Made by a program: the position numbers and the translations under genes
The notes under the pieces: model-generated
Told to the model about the DNA's origin: nothing
The model's input: only the letters and a program-made list of their open reading frames with translations
Database searches by the model: none
Shown here: positions 7,113 through 14,945 of the stretch, piece after piece
How the letters are laid out: each line of letters starts with the position of its first letter
Numbering within the stretch: position 1 is the first letter of the stretch
Assembly: GCA_046733315.1 (NCBI GenBank)
Contig: JBKPOV010000084.1
Span: forward strand, 1 to 23,486
Source: VRUE01 sp046733315
GTDB lineage: Bacteria > Actinomycetota > Thermoleophilia > Solirubrobacterales > 70-9
Length of the DNA stretch: 23,486 nucleotides
Direction of reading: 5' to 3'

Positions 7113-7796
7113 ATGCCCCTTCCCAGTCTAAAAACCATCAAATGGGTGACCACCGACTGTTACGGCACCCTGATCGATTGGGAGAAAGGCATCCTCGACG
7201 CCTGCAAGAAAGAGGCGCAGAAAGACGGCTTCAGCTTCGAAGAGGAGCCCTTTCTGGCCCGCTTCATGGAAGTCCAGGCGGAAATCATGGCCGGCTCCTA
7301 CGAGCTCTACGCCGAGGTCCTGCGCCGCACGATCGTCAAGGTGGCCGGAGAGTTGGGCTGGGAGATCGAGCCCTCGCGGGCGCAGTTCCTGCCCAACAGT
7401 GTCGCCTACTGGCTGCCCTTCCGCGAGTCCAACGCGGCGATGGACCGGCTCGGCAAACGCTATGAGATCGGCATCGTCTCCAACATCGACGACAAACTGC
7501 TTGGCATCTCGCGGCGCCACCTGCGCACCGAACTGGACCTCGTCGTTACCGCCCAGCAGGTGCGCAGCTACAAGCCCGATCCCGTCCACTTCAAAGAGGC
7601 GGCGCGGCGGATCGGCGGCAAGAAAGGCTGGCTGCACATCGGCTGCAACTACACCAACGACGTCGCCCCGCTGCTGAAAATGAACGTGCCGGTGATCTGG
7701 GTCAACCGCCACGGCGAGAAACTCGAAGGCCGCAAGGCCCCCAGCGCCACCGTCAAGAACTTCCGCGACGCCGCCAAAAAGCTCGGCGCGTCCTGA
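7113..7796 (+). CDS. HAD family hydrolase, haloacid dehalogenase type II-like
   Basis: The 227-residue protein has the HAD nucleophile in TTDCYGTLIDWEKG (D15). The DxYGTLxDW form is typical of type II haloacid dehalogenases and their relatives. Motif II lies in GIVSNIDDKLL, the motif III lysine in SYKPDPVHF, and motif IV in the HIGCNYTNDVAPL segment. The helical cap between motifs I and II is of the C1 type. True L-2-haloacid dehalogenases release halide from 2-halocarboxylates, but many relatives are phosphatases, so the substrate is open. TAACAT at 7096-7101 could be a -10 box giving a leader of a few bases; there is no Shine-Dalgarno. Confidence 0.85.
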   Translation: MPLPSLKTIKWVTTDCYGTLIDWEKGILDACKKEAQKDGFSFEEEPFLARFMEVQAEIMAGSYELYAEVLRRTIVKVAGELGWEIEPSRAQFLPNSVAYWLPFRESNAAMDRLGKRYEIGIVSNIDDKLLGISRRHLRTELDLVVTAQQVRSYKPDPVHFKEAARRIGGKKGWLHIGCNYTNDVAPLLKMNVPVIWVNRHGEKLEGRKAPSATVKNFRDAAKKLGAS

Positions 7797-7873
7797 ACGA
7801 TCTCTAGCGTTTCGCAACTTCGGCGCAGGTAGTTGTTTCGACCGGGTAGGTCGCTACCGCGGCCGCTATCTCC

Positions 7874-9691
7874 ATGCAACGGACCGCACAAAGCACGGCA
7901 GCTCGGGGCACCCGTATAGCCGTGATCGCGGCCGGCGTGCTGGCGCTGCTCTGCGTGCTCGCCAGCGCTGGTCCGCGCTCGAACGCCGCCGTCGCCGCGA
8001 CCACGCAGCCGCCGAGCTTCGTCGTCATCCAGACCGACGACCAGACGCTCGAGGGTCTCTACGCGACGTTCGGCGAGCCGAAGCTGCAGGCGATGCCGAA
8101 CACGCTCAACCTGATCGCCAAACGCGGCATGACCTTCAACCGCTACTACGTCTCCTACCCGCTCTGCTGCCCATCCCGGGTCAGCCTGATGACCGGACGC
8201 TACGCGCACAACAACGGGGTCAAGGGCAACATCCAGCCCAACGGCGGCTACTTCGGCTTCTCCGTCCGCGCGGCCAATACCCACAACATCGCCACCTGGT
8301 TGCAGGGCGCCGGCTACCGCACGATCCACGTCGGCAAGTTCCTCAACGGCTACGGGGACGAACCGTATGACAACGGCACCGCAGTGCCGCCCGGCTGGAG
8401 CGCTTGGCACACCTTGCTCAAGGCCGACACGGATCACTACTTCTACGGCTACACGCTCAACAACAACGGCGTTCTGGAAGGACCCTACGGGGACTCGGGG
8501 AGCTGGGAAACACGGGAATACGGAGTGCGTGACGACCTCGGCTGTCCCTTCGCGCCGCTCAACGGCCTGCCCTGCTTCTACGAGACCGACATGCTGACCA
8601 ACATCGCCACGCAGGAGCTCGCCGGGACCTCCCCGGAACAGCCCTTCTACCTACAGCTCGACTACACCGCGCCGCACGGCGACTTCCGCAAGCCGGCCGG
8701 GCCCGAGCCGGCGCCACGCCACTACGACTGGTTCAAGGGAGCTGCGCCGCCCCACAACCGCAGCGAAGGCTTCGCGGAGGGCAACGTCGCCGACAAGCCC
8801 AGCTTCATCCGCGAAGCGCCCTACCTCTCGCTCAGCGACATCCACACCTACCGGGTCTATTGGAACAAGCAGCTGGACGCGCTGCGCTCGGTCGACGACG
8901 GCGTCAAGCAGGTGATCGACACGCTTGGCTCGCTGCATCGCCTGCGCAACACCTACGTCATCTTCACCTCCGACAACGGCTTCTTCTTCGGTGAGCATCG
9001 CCTGATTGGCGGCAAGTTCCTCGCCTACGAGCCCGCCACCCACCTGCCCTTCCTGATCAGGGGTCCGCACATCCGCGCAAACACCGAATCGGGCGAGCTG
9101 GTCGGCAACATCGACGTGGCGCCGACGCTGCTCGAACTGGCCGGCGTCACACCCGACAAGAGCCTCGACGGCCGCTCGCTGACCCCATTTCTGCAGGATC
9201 CGGAACTTCGCACGCTGCGGCCGCTGCTCTTCGAGTCCTTTGTCGAGACCTCAGACGTAACGAGCGCCGGCGCGATCGCCGAACCCGGCGACCAGAGCGG
9301 GGCAACGGCCCGCCAGCGGGCCAGCAGCTCGCGCGACGGCGATGGCGCCAGCGCCTCGATCCTGGCCCCGCCAAAGGACTACGAGGGGATTCGCCTCGGC
9401 CCCTACAAGTACATCGCCTGGCCCGACGGGGAGAAGGAGCTCTACGACCTCGAAACGGATCCCAACGAGCTCAACAACCTGGTCCGCATCCCCAACTACT
9501 TCCCGATCCGCAATTTCCTGCATCGCGAACTGGTCGAACGGCTGGAGGACTGCGTCGGGAGGGGCTGCGGCGAGGAAGCCTCTGAAATCCCTCTAACGCG
9601 TCGTCAACGCCAGCAGGTGATCCGCCAGGTAAAGGCGGAACGGCGCGAGAAGCAGCGGGCGAAAAAACAGCAAGCCCAGGCGAAACGATAG
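7874..9691 (+). CDS. Exported sulfatase (alkaline-phosphatase superfamily)
   Basis: The 605-residue protein begins with a basic stretch and a hydrophobic segment (about 14-32), so export or membrane anchoring is likely. The metal aspartates D55/D56 lie in VVIQTDDQT. The LCCPSR motif (97-102) fits C-x-P-S-R, with C98 as the residue converted to formylglycine. D367/N368 and H375 in FTSDNGFFFGEH, and K381, complete the site. It resembles the N-acetylglucosamine-6-sulfatase/arylsulfatase group; the substrate is unknown. An unusual Ala/Ser/Gly-rich insert spans about 459-500, and the C-terminal 30 residues are rich in Lys, Arg and Gln. No maturase gene is in the window. A stem-loop follows the stop. 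Confidence 0.9.
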   Translation: MQRTAQSTAARGTRIAVIAAGVLALLCVLASAGPRSNAAVAATTQPPSFVVIQTDDQTLEGLYATFGEPKLQAMPNTLNLIAKRGMTFNRYYVSYPLCCPSRVSLMTGRYAHNNGVKGNIQPNGGYFGFSVRAANTHNIATWLQGAGYRTIHVGKFLNGYGDEPYDNGTAVPPGWSAWHTLLKADTDHYFYGYTLNNNGVLEGPYGDSGSWETREYGVRDDLGCPFAPLNGLPCFYETDMLTNIATQELAGTSPEQPFYLQLDYTAPHGDFRKPAGPEPAPRHYDWFKGAAPPHNRSEGFAEGNVADKPSFIREAPYLSLSDIHTYRVYWNKQLDALRSVDDGVKQVIDTLGSLHRLRNTYVIFTSDNGFFFGEHRLIGGKFLAYEPATHLPFLIRGPHIRANTESGELVGNIDVAPTLLELAGVTPDKSLDGRSLTPFLQDPELRTLRPLLFESFVETSDVTSAGAIAEPGDQSGATARQRASSSRDGDGASASILAPPKDYEGIRLGPYKYIAWPDGEKELYDLETDPNELNNLVRIPNYFPIRNFLHRELVERLEDCVGRGCGEEASEIPLTRRQRQQVIRQVKAERREKQRAKKQQAQAKR

Positions 9692-9693
9692 GG

Positions 9694-9722
9694 GTAGCTG
9701 TCGGGGGGCCCCCGACAGCTAC
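9694..9722. terminator. Bidirectional terminator stem between convergent genes
   Basis: GTAGCTGTCGGGGG (9694-9707) and its exact complement (9709-9722) form a near-perfect palindrome of up to 14 bp. It lies after the sulfatase stop and overlaps the stop codon of the biotin carboxylase gene. There is no U tract. Confidence 0.8.
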
Positions 9723-11482
9723 TCGATGGTCGCGAGGGTGTCGCCGCTTGAGACCGCTGCGCCCTCGCTTATGTTCAAGCTGGTGACCTTGCCCGGGCGG
9801 TGGGCGACTATCTCGTTCTCCATCTTCATCGCCTCGATCACGCAGATCAGGTCGCCCTCGGCTACCTCGGCGCCTTGCTCGACGACGACTTTGAGGACGG
9901 TGCCCTGCAGTGGCGAGGGGAGCGAGTTGCCGGAGGCGCCGCCGCCGGAGCCGGATTTGCGCTCGCGTTTCGGCGGCCGCTTGCCGCCGGCTGCGGGCGC
10001 GGCTGTGACGCCGGCCGCGGCTTCGCCGATCACCTTGACGTCGAAGAGCTTGCCTGAGACCTCGACCTTGTAGTCGCGGGAGAGGATCTCGGCGCCGTCC
10101 TCCGCTTCGGCGGGTGGAGCAGCGTCTGCCGGCGCCGTGGTCTTGAGCCAGTCGCGATCCTCCATCAGGTCGCGGCAGGTCTCGCCGTTCGCCCACTGCT
10201 CGGTGGCGAGCAGTGCCTTGTGGAACGGGATCAGCGTCGTCAGGCCGCCGATCTCGTACTCGTCGAGTGCCCGCAGCATGCGGCGGGTGGCGTGCTCACG
10301 GTCGACGTCCCAGACGATCAGCTTGGCCACCATCGGGTCATACATCGGCGTCACTTCGGAGCCCGCCTCCACCCCAGAATCGACGCGCACCCCCGGCCCT
10401 GCCGGCTCGCGGTAACTGGTGATTGCGCCGGGCGCCGGGGCGAATTTCTTGTGCGCCGCCTCGGCGTTGATCCGGCACTCGATCGCCCAGCCACGCAGCT
10501 CGACGTCCTCCTGGTTCACCGAGAGCGCCTCGCCGGCAGCGACAAGTACCTGCTCGCGGACGATGTCGATGCCGCTGACCATCTCGGTCACGCAGTGCTC
10601 GACCTGCACCCGCGTGTTCATCTCCAAGAAGAAGTACTCGTCGCCGACCTGCATGCCCTCGACCGTGCCAGCGCCCCGGTAGCCGACGGCAGCGGCAGCA
10701 TCGGTGGCGATCTTGCCGATCCGCTCGCGCATCTCCGCGTCAACGCGCGGGCCCGGCGCCTCCTCGATCACCTTCTGATGGCGGCGCTGGACCGAGCAGT
10801 CGCGCTCGCCGATGTGGATCACATTGCCATGCCCATCGGCAAGCACCTGGACCTCGACGTGGCGCGGGTCCTCGAGGTAGCGCTCGACGTAGACCCGGTC
10901 ATCGGAGAAGAACTTCTCGCCTTCGCGGGCCGAACCCTCAAAGGCCTCCGCGAGGTCATCCGGAGTCATCGCGACCCGGAAGCCCTTGCCGCCGCCGCCG
11001 CCAGCCGCCTTGCAGGCGACGGGATAGCCCGCTTCCTCGGCCTGCTTGCGAGCGGCCTCGACGTCCGCGGCCGGCTCGGTGGCACCAGGAACGATCGGCA
11101 CGCCGGCCTCGGCCATGATCTCGCGAGCTCGCGTCTTCGACCCCATCGCTTCGATCGCCTCCGCCGGCGGTCCGATGAAGACAATGTCGGCCTCGGCGCA
11201 AGCACGGGCGAAGTCGGAGTTCTCGGCAAGAAAGCCGTAGCCGGGATGAATCGCCTCGGCCTCCGCCTCCTTGGCCGTCGCGATGATCTTCTCGATGTTG
11301 AGATAGCTCTCGGCCGGGACCGCCGGGCCGATCAGGAAGGCCTCATCGGCCTCGCGCACGTGCGGCGCCTCGCGGTCGATCTCCGAGTAGACGGCGACCG
11401 AGCCAATGCCCATCTCCTTCAAGGTTCGGGCCACGCGGATGGCGATCTCGCCCCGGTTGGCTATGAGCACTTTCTGAAACAC
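9719..11482 (-). CDS. Acyl-CoA carboxylase alpha chain: biotin carboxylase fused to BCCP
   Basis: The 587-residue protein carboxylates its own biotin with ATP and bicarbonate, then delivers CO2 to a separate carboxyltransferase (acetyl-, propionyl- or other acyl-CoA). Residues 1-450 are biotin carboxylase: FQKVLIANRGEIAIR at the N terminus, the glycine-rich ATP loop CKAAGGGGGKGF near 157-168, ERDCSVQRRHQK, and MNTRVQVEH. A linker rich in Ala and Pro leads to a biotinyl domain with VIEAMKMENE, biotin lysine about K553. This matches actinobacterial AccA/BccA proteins. No carboxyltransferase beta subunit lies nearby. The GTG start has TAGACT 9 bases upstream and no Shine-Dalgarno. Confidence 0.94.
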   Translation of the reverse strand: MFQKVLIANRGEIAIRVARTLKEMGIGSVAVYSEIDREAPHVREADEAFLIGPAVPAESYLNIEKIIATAKEAEAEAIHPGYGFLAENSDFARACAEADIVFIGPPAEAIEAMGSKTRAREIMAEAGVPIVPGATEPAADVEAARKQAEEAGYPVACKAAGGGGGKGFRVAMTPDDLAEAFEGSAREGEKFFSDDRVYVERYLEDPRHVEVQVLADGHGNVIHIGERDCSVQRRHQKVIEEAPGPRVDAEMRERIGKIATDAAAAVGYRGAGTVEGMQVGDEYFFLEMNTRVQVEHCVTEMVSGIDIVREQVLVAAGEALSVNQEDVELRGWAIECRINAEAAHKKFAPAPGAITSYREPAGPGVRVDSGVEAGSEVTPMYDPMVAKLIVWDVDREHATRRMLRALDEYEIGGLTTLIPFHKALLATEQWANGETCRDLMEDRDWLKTTAPADAAPPAEAEDGAEILSRDYKVEVSGKLFDVKVIGEAAAGVTAAPAAGGKRPPKRERKSGSGGGASGNSLPSPLQGTVLKVVVEQGAEVAEGDLICVIEAMKMENEIVAHRPGKVTSLNISEGAAVSSGDTLATIE

Positions 11483-11491
11483 GGAGGCGGC

Positions 11492-11521
11492 AGTCTATTT
11501 ATGGCGGCCGCGGAATAGGCT
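11492..11521. promoter_or_regulatory. Divergent promoter boxes (TAGACT minus, TAGGCT plus)
   Basis: The 47-base gap between the divergent starts holds TAGACT on the minus strand (11492-11497, 9 bases from the biotin carboxylase GTG) and TAGGCT on the plus strand (11516-11521, 8 bases from the PHP ATG). Both starts lack a Shine-Dalgarno, so near-leaderless transcripts in both directions are likely. Confidence 0.5.
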
Positions 11522-11529
11522 CCGCCTCG

Positions 11530-12339
11530 ATGCTGATCGAGCTTCAGAGTCATTCGACCGTCTCCGATGGGCAGCTGGCGCCCGCCGAAGTGATTGCCCA
11601 GGCTTGGGAAGCAGGCGTTACAACGCTGGCGTTGACCGACCACGACGCCGTTGCCGGAGTCGAGGAGGCGATGGAGGCGGCGAAGGGATTCGGCATCGAG
11701 CTGGTTCCCGCGATCGAGATGTCGTGCGTGCACGAGTACGCCGAAGACCTGCATATCTGCGGCTACTGGGTCGATCTCGGGGTGATCGCGCCTGCCTGCG
11801 AGCGAGCCCAGAAGGAACGGATTAACCGGGCGGGAGAGATCATCGAGAGGCTGCGCAACTGGGGCTTCGAAGTGAAGCTTGAGGACGCGATCAAGGAGGC
11901 GGGCGACGCCCTCTCGATCGGCCGCCCCCACATCGCCCGCGCCGCCGGTGCAACCGGAGACCTCGGCCCCTTCTTCGAGGAGTACCTCGTCCCCGGCGGC
12001 AAGGCCTTCGTCCCCCGCCGCTGGCCCACGGCCGAGCAGGCAATCGCCCTGATCCACGAGGCCGGCGGCACAGCAGTAATCGCCCACCCCTACTGGGACA
12101 TCAAAGACCCCGACGAGGTGGAGGACCTGATCCGCACCCTTGGGGCTGACGGCATAGAGACCTTCTACCCAAGCCATACGGAGGAGCAGACCAAGCACCT
12201 CCTAGAGCTCTGCAACGAGCTGGACCTAGTCCCCACCGCCTCATCTGACTATCACGGCCCAACCCACAAGACCTTCCCCAAGTTCGGCGCCTACGACACC
12301 TACGGCCTAGCCGACCCCCAAGTCCCCCCCAAGCCATAG
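11530..12339 (+). CDS. PHP-domain metal-dependent phosphoesterase, TrpH/YciV-like
   Basis: The 269-residue protein has the polymerase-and-histidinol-phosphatase fold, which hydrolyses phosphoesters with two or three metals. Relatives remove 3'-phosphate from nucleoside 3',5'-bisphosphates or degrade short RNA 5' to 3'. Motifs seen are LQSHSTVSDG (5-14), TDHD (36-39), the E63 region, VIAHPYW and SDYHGPT near the C terminus. The first histidine of the usual HxH is glutamine (Q6), with H8 kept. A role in clearing 3'-phosphoadenosine 5'-phosphate would suit the sulfate genes downstream but is only an inference. It converges on cysC across a gap with two inverted repeats. Confidence 0.85.
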   Translation: MLIELQSHSTVSDGQLAPAEVIAQAWEAGVTTLALTDHDAVAGVEEAMEAAKGFGIELVPAIEMSCVHEYAEDLHICGYWVDLGVIAPACERAQKERINRAGEIIERLRNWGFEVKLEDAIKEAGDALSIGRPHIARAAGATGDLGPFFEEYLVPGGKAFVPRRWPTAEQAIALIHEAGGTAVIAHPYWDIKDPDEVEDLIRTLGADGIETFYPSHTEEQTKHLLELCNELDLVPTASSDYHGPTHKTFPKFGAYDTYGLADPQVPPKP

Positions 12340-12349
12340 CCCACCAAGC

Positions 12350-12396
12350 TTCCGGTGCGCCTTTTCCGGTCATAGCCCGCATAAAGCGCACCGGAA
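12350..12396. terminator. Stem-loop after the PHP gene
   Basis: TTCCGGTGCGCCTTT (12350-12364) pairs with 12383-12396 over 14 bp with one bulged C, leaving an 18-base loop. It begins 11 bases after the PHP stop and fits a terminator without a U tract. Confidence 0.65.
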
Positions 12397-12457
12397 CGGA
12401 CACGCTACGCGGGAAGGCCGGCGGCTGCGGCTACCGCCCGCCTCCTGAACGTGGAAA

Positions 12458-12534
12458 GGGAGGGGCGATGACCTCTCCCAAAACACTCAAGCGCGGCTCC
12501 GCCGCGCGTTTTGGGAGGGGTCATCGCCCCTCCC
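12458..12534. repeat. Structured intergenic element, copy 1 (ACTCAA-bulge hairpin)
   Basis: Outer arms of 27 bases (12458-12484 and 12508-12534) match with a single mismatch. Inside them are an unpaired ACTCAA on the left only (12485-12490), a GCGCGGC/GCCGCGC stem, and a TCC loop (12498-12500). It lies between the convergent PHP and cysC genes. The same core with different outer arms recurs at 17229-17309. Confidence 0.85.
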
Positions 12535-12546
12535 AGCGCTCGGGTC

Positions 12547-13101
12547 CTAAGCAGTAACCGCAGCCGCCGGGATCAAATCCCCCGACTCGAGGTAAGCCAG
12601 CAGCTTCTCCGCCGACTCCTCGGGAGTCTCATTTTCGGTGTCGCAGACCCAGTCCGGGTTCTCGGGAATCTCGTACGGATCGGAGACGCCCGTGAATTCC
12701 TTGATCTCACCGGAGAACGCCTTCGCGTAGAGCCCCTTGACGTCACGCTCGGCGCAGGTGTCGACCGAGGCCTTCACGTAGACCTCGATGAAGCGATCGC
12801 CCATCAGGGCGTGCGCCTCGTCGCGGATCTCGGCATAGGGGGAGATCGCCGCGGTGATCACCGGCACGCCGTTGCGGCTGAGCAGGTCAGCGACGAAGGC
12901 GATCCGACGGATGTTGGTGTCGCGGTCCTCCTTGGAGAAGCCGAGGCCCTTGGAGAGGTTTTCGCGTACGACGTCGCCGTCGAGGATCTCGAGCTTCGAG
13001 CCGCGCTCGCGCAGCTGCTGCTCCAGCAGCCCGGTGATGGTCGTCTTGCCTGCACCGGAAAGCCCGGTGAACCAGAGGGTGAAGCCCTTCTCGCCAGCCA
13101 T
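12547..13101 (-). CDS. cysC: Adenylylsulfate (APS) kinase
   Basis: The 184-residue cytosolic enzyme phosphorylates APS to PAPS with ATP. The P loop is GLSGAGKT (13-20), followed by the LDGDVVRENLSKGLGFS region and DRDTNIRRIAFVA. The ISPYAEIRDEA segment corresponds to the conserved region around the family's phosphoserine, and the EVYVKASVDTCAERDVKGLY segment is also typical. It is the last gene of the sulfate operon and starts 6 bases after the sat stop, so coupled translation is likely. Since sulfate reduction by the APS route does not need PAPS, its product may feed sulfotransferases or the reductase may accept PAPS. Confidence 0.95.
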   Translation of the reverse strand: MAGEKGFTLWFTGLSGAGKTTITGLLEQQLRERGSKLEILDGDVVRENLSKGLGFSKEDRDTNIRRIAFVADLLSRNGVPVITAAISPYAEIRDEAHALMGDRFIEVYVKASVDTCAERDVKGLYAKAFSGEIKEFTGVSDPYEIPENPDWVCDTENETPEESAEKLLAYLESGDLIPAAAVTA

Positions 13102-13107
13102 GCTCGT

Positions 13108-14184
13108 TCAGTCCTCCTTGTAAGCGTCGATCAGGATGTCGGCGACCTCGTCACGCGAGAACTCGTGCGGCGGCCTTTCACCGTTGCCGAGCATTTCGCG
13201 GACCTTCGTTCCGGAGAGGAAAAGGCGCGCCTCTTGGTCATGCGGACAGGTCTTGTTAGAGGCAAGCCCCTCGCACTCGTTGCACCAGAAGGTGTGCTCG
13301 AACATCAGCGGCTCGATGCCGAGCTCGTCGATGTCGATCGTGTCGAAGATCTTCTGCGCGTCGTAGGTGCCGTAGTAGTCGCCGGCGCCGGCGTGGTCGC
13401 GGCCGACGATGAAGTGCGTGGCGCCATAGTTGCGGCGGACGATCGCGTGCAGGACCGCCTCGCGCGGGCCGGCGTAGTGCATCTTGGCCGGCTTCACGCC
13501 CAGCACCACCCGGTCGTTCGGGTAGTAGTTCTCCATCAGCACCTCGTAGCAGCGCATCCGCACGTCGGCGGGGATGTCGCCGGCCTTGGTCTTGCCGATC
13601 AGCGGGTGGATGAAGAGGCCGTCGCAGGTCTCCAGCGCCGCCTTGGTCAGGTACTCGTGGGCGCGGTGGATCGGGTTGCGGGTCTGGAAGGCGACGATCT
13701 TCTTCCAGCCACGCGCCTCGAAGTCGGCCTTGTGCTCCGCCGCCGTCTTGTAGCGGCGCATGAAGGCCTCCTCATGATCCGGCAGCGCGTCGACCTCGAC
13801 CGGGCCGGCGATCATCCGGTCGCCCTCGGCGTAGATCGCGGCGACGCCGGGATGGGCCTCGTCGGTGGTGCCGTAGACCCGCTCGGCCTCGCGCTTGACG
13901 TCGCGCTCCCAAATCTCCTCGACCTTGATCCGGCCCAGTGGCTTGCCTTCGTCGCTGGAGAGCGCGACGACGTCGCCGACCGCGCACTCCAGATCGGTCG
14001 CCAGGGTGATCGGGATCGGCCAGTAGTCGCCGTCGACGGTGCGCATCTCAGAACAGACGCGCTCCCAGTCGGCCGAGCCCTGGAAGCCGGTCAGCGGCGC
14101 AAAGCCGCCGTTGCCGATCATCTCGAAGTCGGCGGTGTGGCGCTCGTCAAGTGTCAGGGAAAGCTCAGTCATCGTCTCGCTCAT
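13108..14184 (-). CDS. sat: Sulfate adenylyltransferase (ATP sulfurylase), single-chain type
   Basis: It activates sulfate with ATP to give APS and pyrophosphate, the first step of assimilation. The 358-residue product carries QTRNPIHRAH (167-176) and GRDHAGAG (261-268), the two nucleotide-binding motifs. C301, C304, C313 and H315 form a zinc site like that in several bacterial Sat proteins. It is the homo-oligomeric Sat type, not the CysDN pair. The N terminus is short: it starts at the equivalent of LTLDERHTADFEMIGNGGFAPLTGF, lacking some 30 leading residues of many homologues. The ATG at 14184 has only a weak GGTGAG upstream. A second in-frame ATG lies four codons in. Confidence 0.95.
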   Translation of the reverse strand: MSETMTELSLTLDERHTADFEMIGNGGFAPLTGFQGSADWERVCSEMRTVDGDYWPIPITLATDLECAVGDVVALSSDEGKPLGRIKVEEIWERDVKREAERVYGTTDEAHPGVAAIYAEGDRMIAGPVEVDALPDHEEAFMRRYKTAAEHKADFEARGWKKIVAFQTRNPIHRAHEYLTKAALETCDGLFIHPLIGKTKAGDIPADVRMRCYEVLMENYYPNDRVVLGVKPAKMHYAGPREAVLHAIVRRNYGATHFIVGRDHAGAGDYYGTYDAQKIFDTIDIDELGIEPLMFEHTFWCNECEGLASNKTCPHDQEARLFLSGTKVREMLGNGERPPHEFSRDEVADILIDAYKED

Positions 14185-14246
14185 GCGTTAAATCTCACCA
14201 ATCGGTTGGGAAGGGTTACGAGGGCTATCTCAGGCGCGTGGCGCCG

Positions 14247-14945
14247 CTAATTAATCCCGCACTCGGACTTTTCGAGTCCCGCCCAGCGGCCATCGCGGGG
14301 CGAACCGCCCACACCCACGGGCTTGGTGCAGTGGGTGCACCCGATCGAGGGGTAGCCCTGATCGTGGAGCGGGTTGTACGGGAGGTCGTGCTCATGGATG
14401 TAGTTCCAGACGTCGCGCTCGGTCCAGTCCGCGAGCGGGTTGAGCTTCCAGAGCTCAAAGCGCTTGTCCCAGCCGAACTTGGGGGTATTGGCGCGGCTGG
14501 CTGAGTCCTCACGGCGGACGCCGGCGAGCCAGCAGTCTACGGAAGAAAGCGCCCTGCGCATCGGCTCGACCTTGCGCAAGCCGCAGCAGGCGTCGGGGTC
14601 GCGGTTCCAGAGCTCGTCGCCATGTTGGGCGGCCTGCTCGGAAAGCGTCAGGTTGTGAAAGCGGTCGAACTCGATTCCCAGCGACTCGGCGAGACGGTCA
14701 CGCGTCTCATAAGTCTCCGGGAAGAGCACGTCGGTATCCAGGTAGAAGAAGCGGGCCTGCGGGTTGACCTTGGTGGCCAGGTGAGCAGTCACCGAGCTGG
14801 TTTTCTGGAACGAGCAGGCGATGTAGTGGCTCTCGCCGAAGGTCTCGAACATCCACTCGATCGTCTGCTCGGCCGAGCGGTCCTCGAGCTCGGCGGCGAT
14901 CGCCTCCGGGTCGGAGATCTTGGCTGGGGCGGCGACGGGGTTCAT
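14247..14945 (-). CDS. cysH: APS/PAPS reductase, iron-sulfur type
   Basis: It reduces APS (or PAPS) to sulfite and AMP (or PAP) with thioredoxin. The 232-residue protein has an N-terminal PP-loop-like adenylyl-binding domain (CSFQKTSSV, FYLDTDVLFPET). It carries the CC...CxxC set of [4Fe-4S] enzymes: C120, C121, C203 and C206. C229 in the C-terminal ECGIN is the catalytic thiol. These cysteines mark the APS-reductase type, though some such enzymes also accept PAPS. The ATG at 14945 overlaps the sulfite reductase stop as ATGA, so translation is coupled. A GTG three codons upstream is less likely. A short GC hairpin (GGCGC/GCGCC, 14233-14245) follows the stop. Confidence 0.93.
   Translation of the reverse strand: MNPVAAPAKISDPEAIAAELEDRSAEQTIEWMFETFGESHYIACSFQKTSSVTAHLATKVNPQARFFYLDTDVLFPETYETRDRLAESLGIEFDRFHNLTLSEQAAQHGDELWNRDPDACCGLRKVEPMRRALSSVDCWLAGVRREDSASRANTPKFGWDKRFELWKLNPLADWTERDVWNYIHEHDLPYNPLHDQGYPSIGCTHCTKPVGVGGSPRDGRWAGLEKSECGIN

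Noticed and set aside
10220..11518. Open frame of 432 codons on the plus strand opposite the biotin carboxylase
   Set aside because: Its Arg/Leu/Asp/His-rich translation mirrors the enzyme on the other strand and shows no family motif.
12511..14250. Open frame of 579 codons on the plus strand opposite cysC and sat
   Set aside because: It is antisense to two clear enzymes, has no recognisable domain, and follows from high-GC codon use on the opposite strand.
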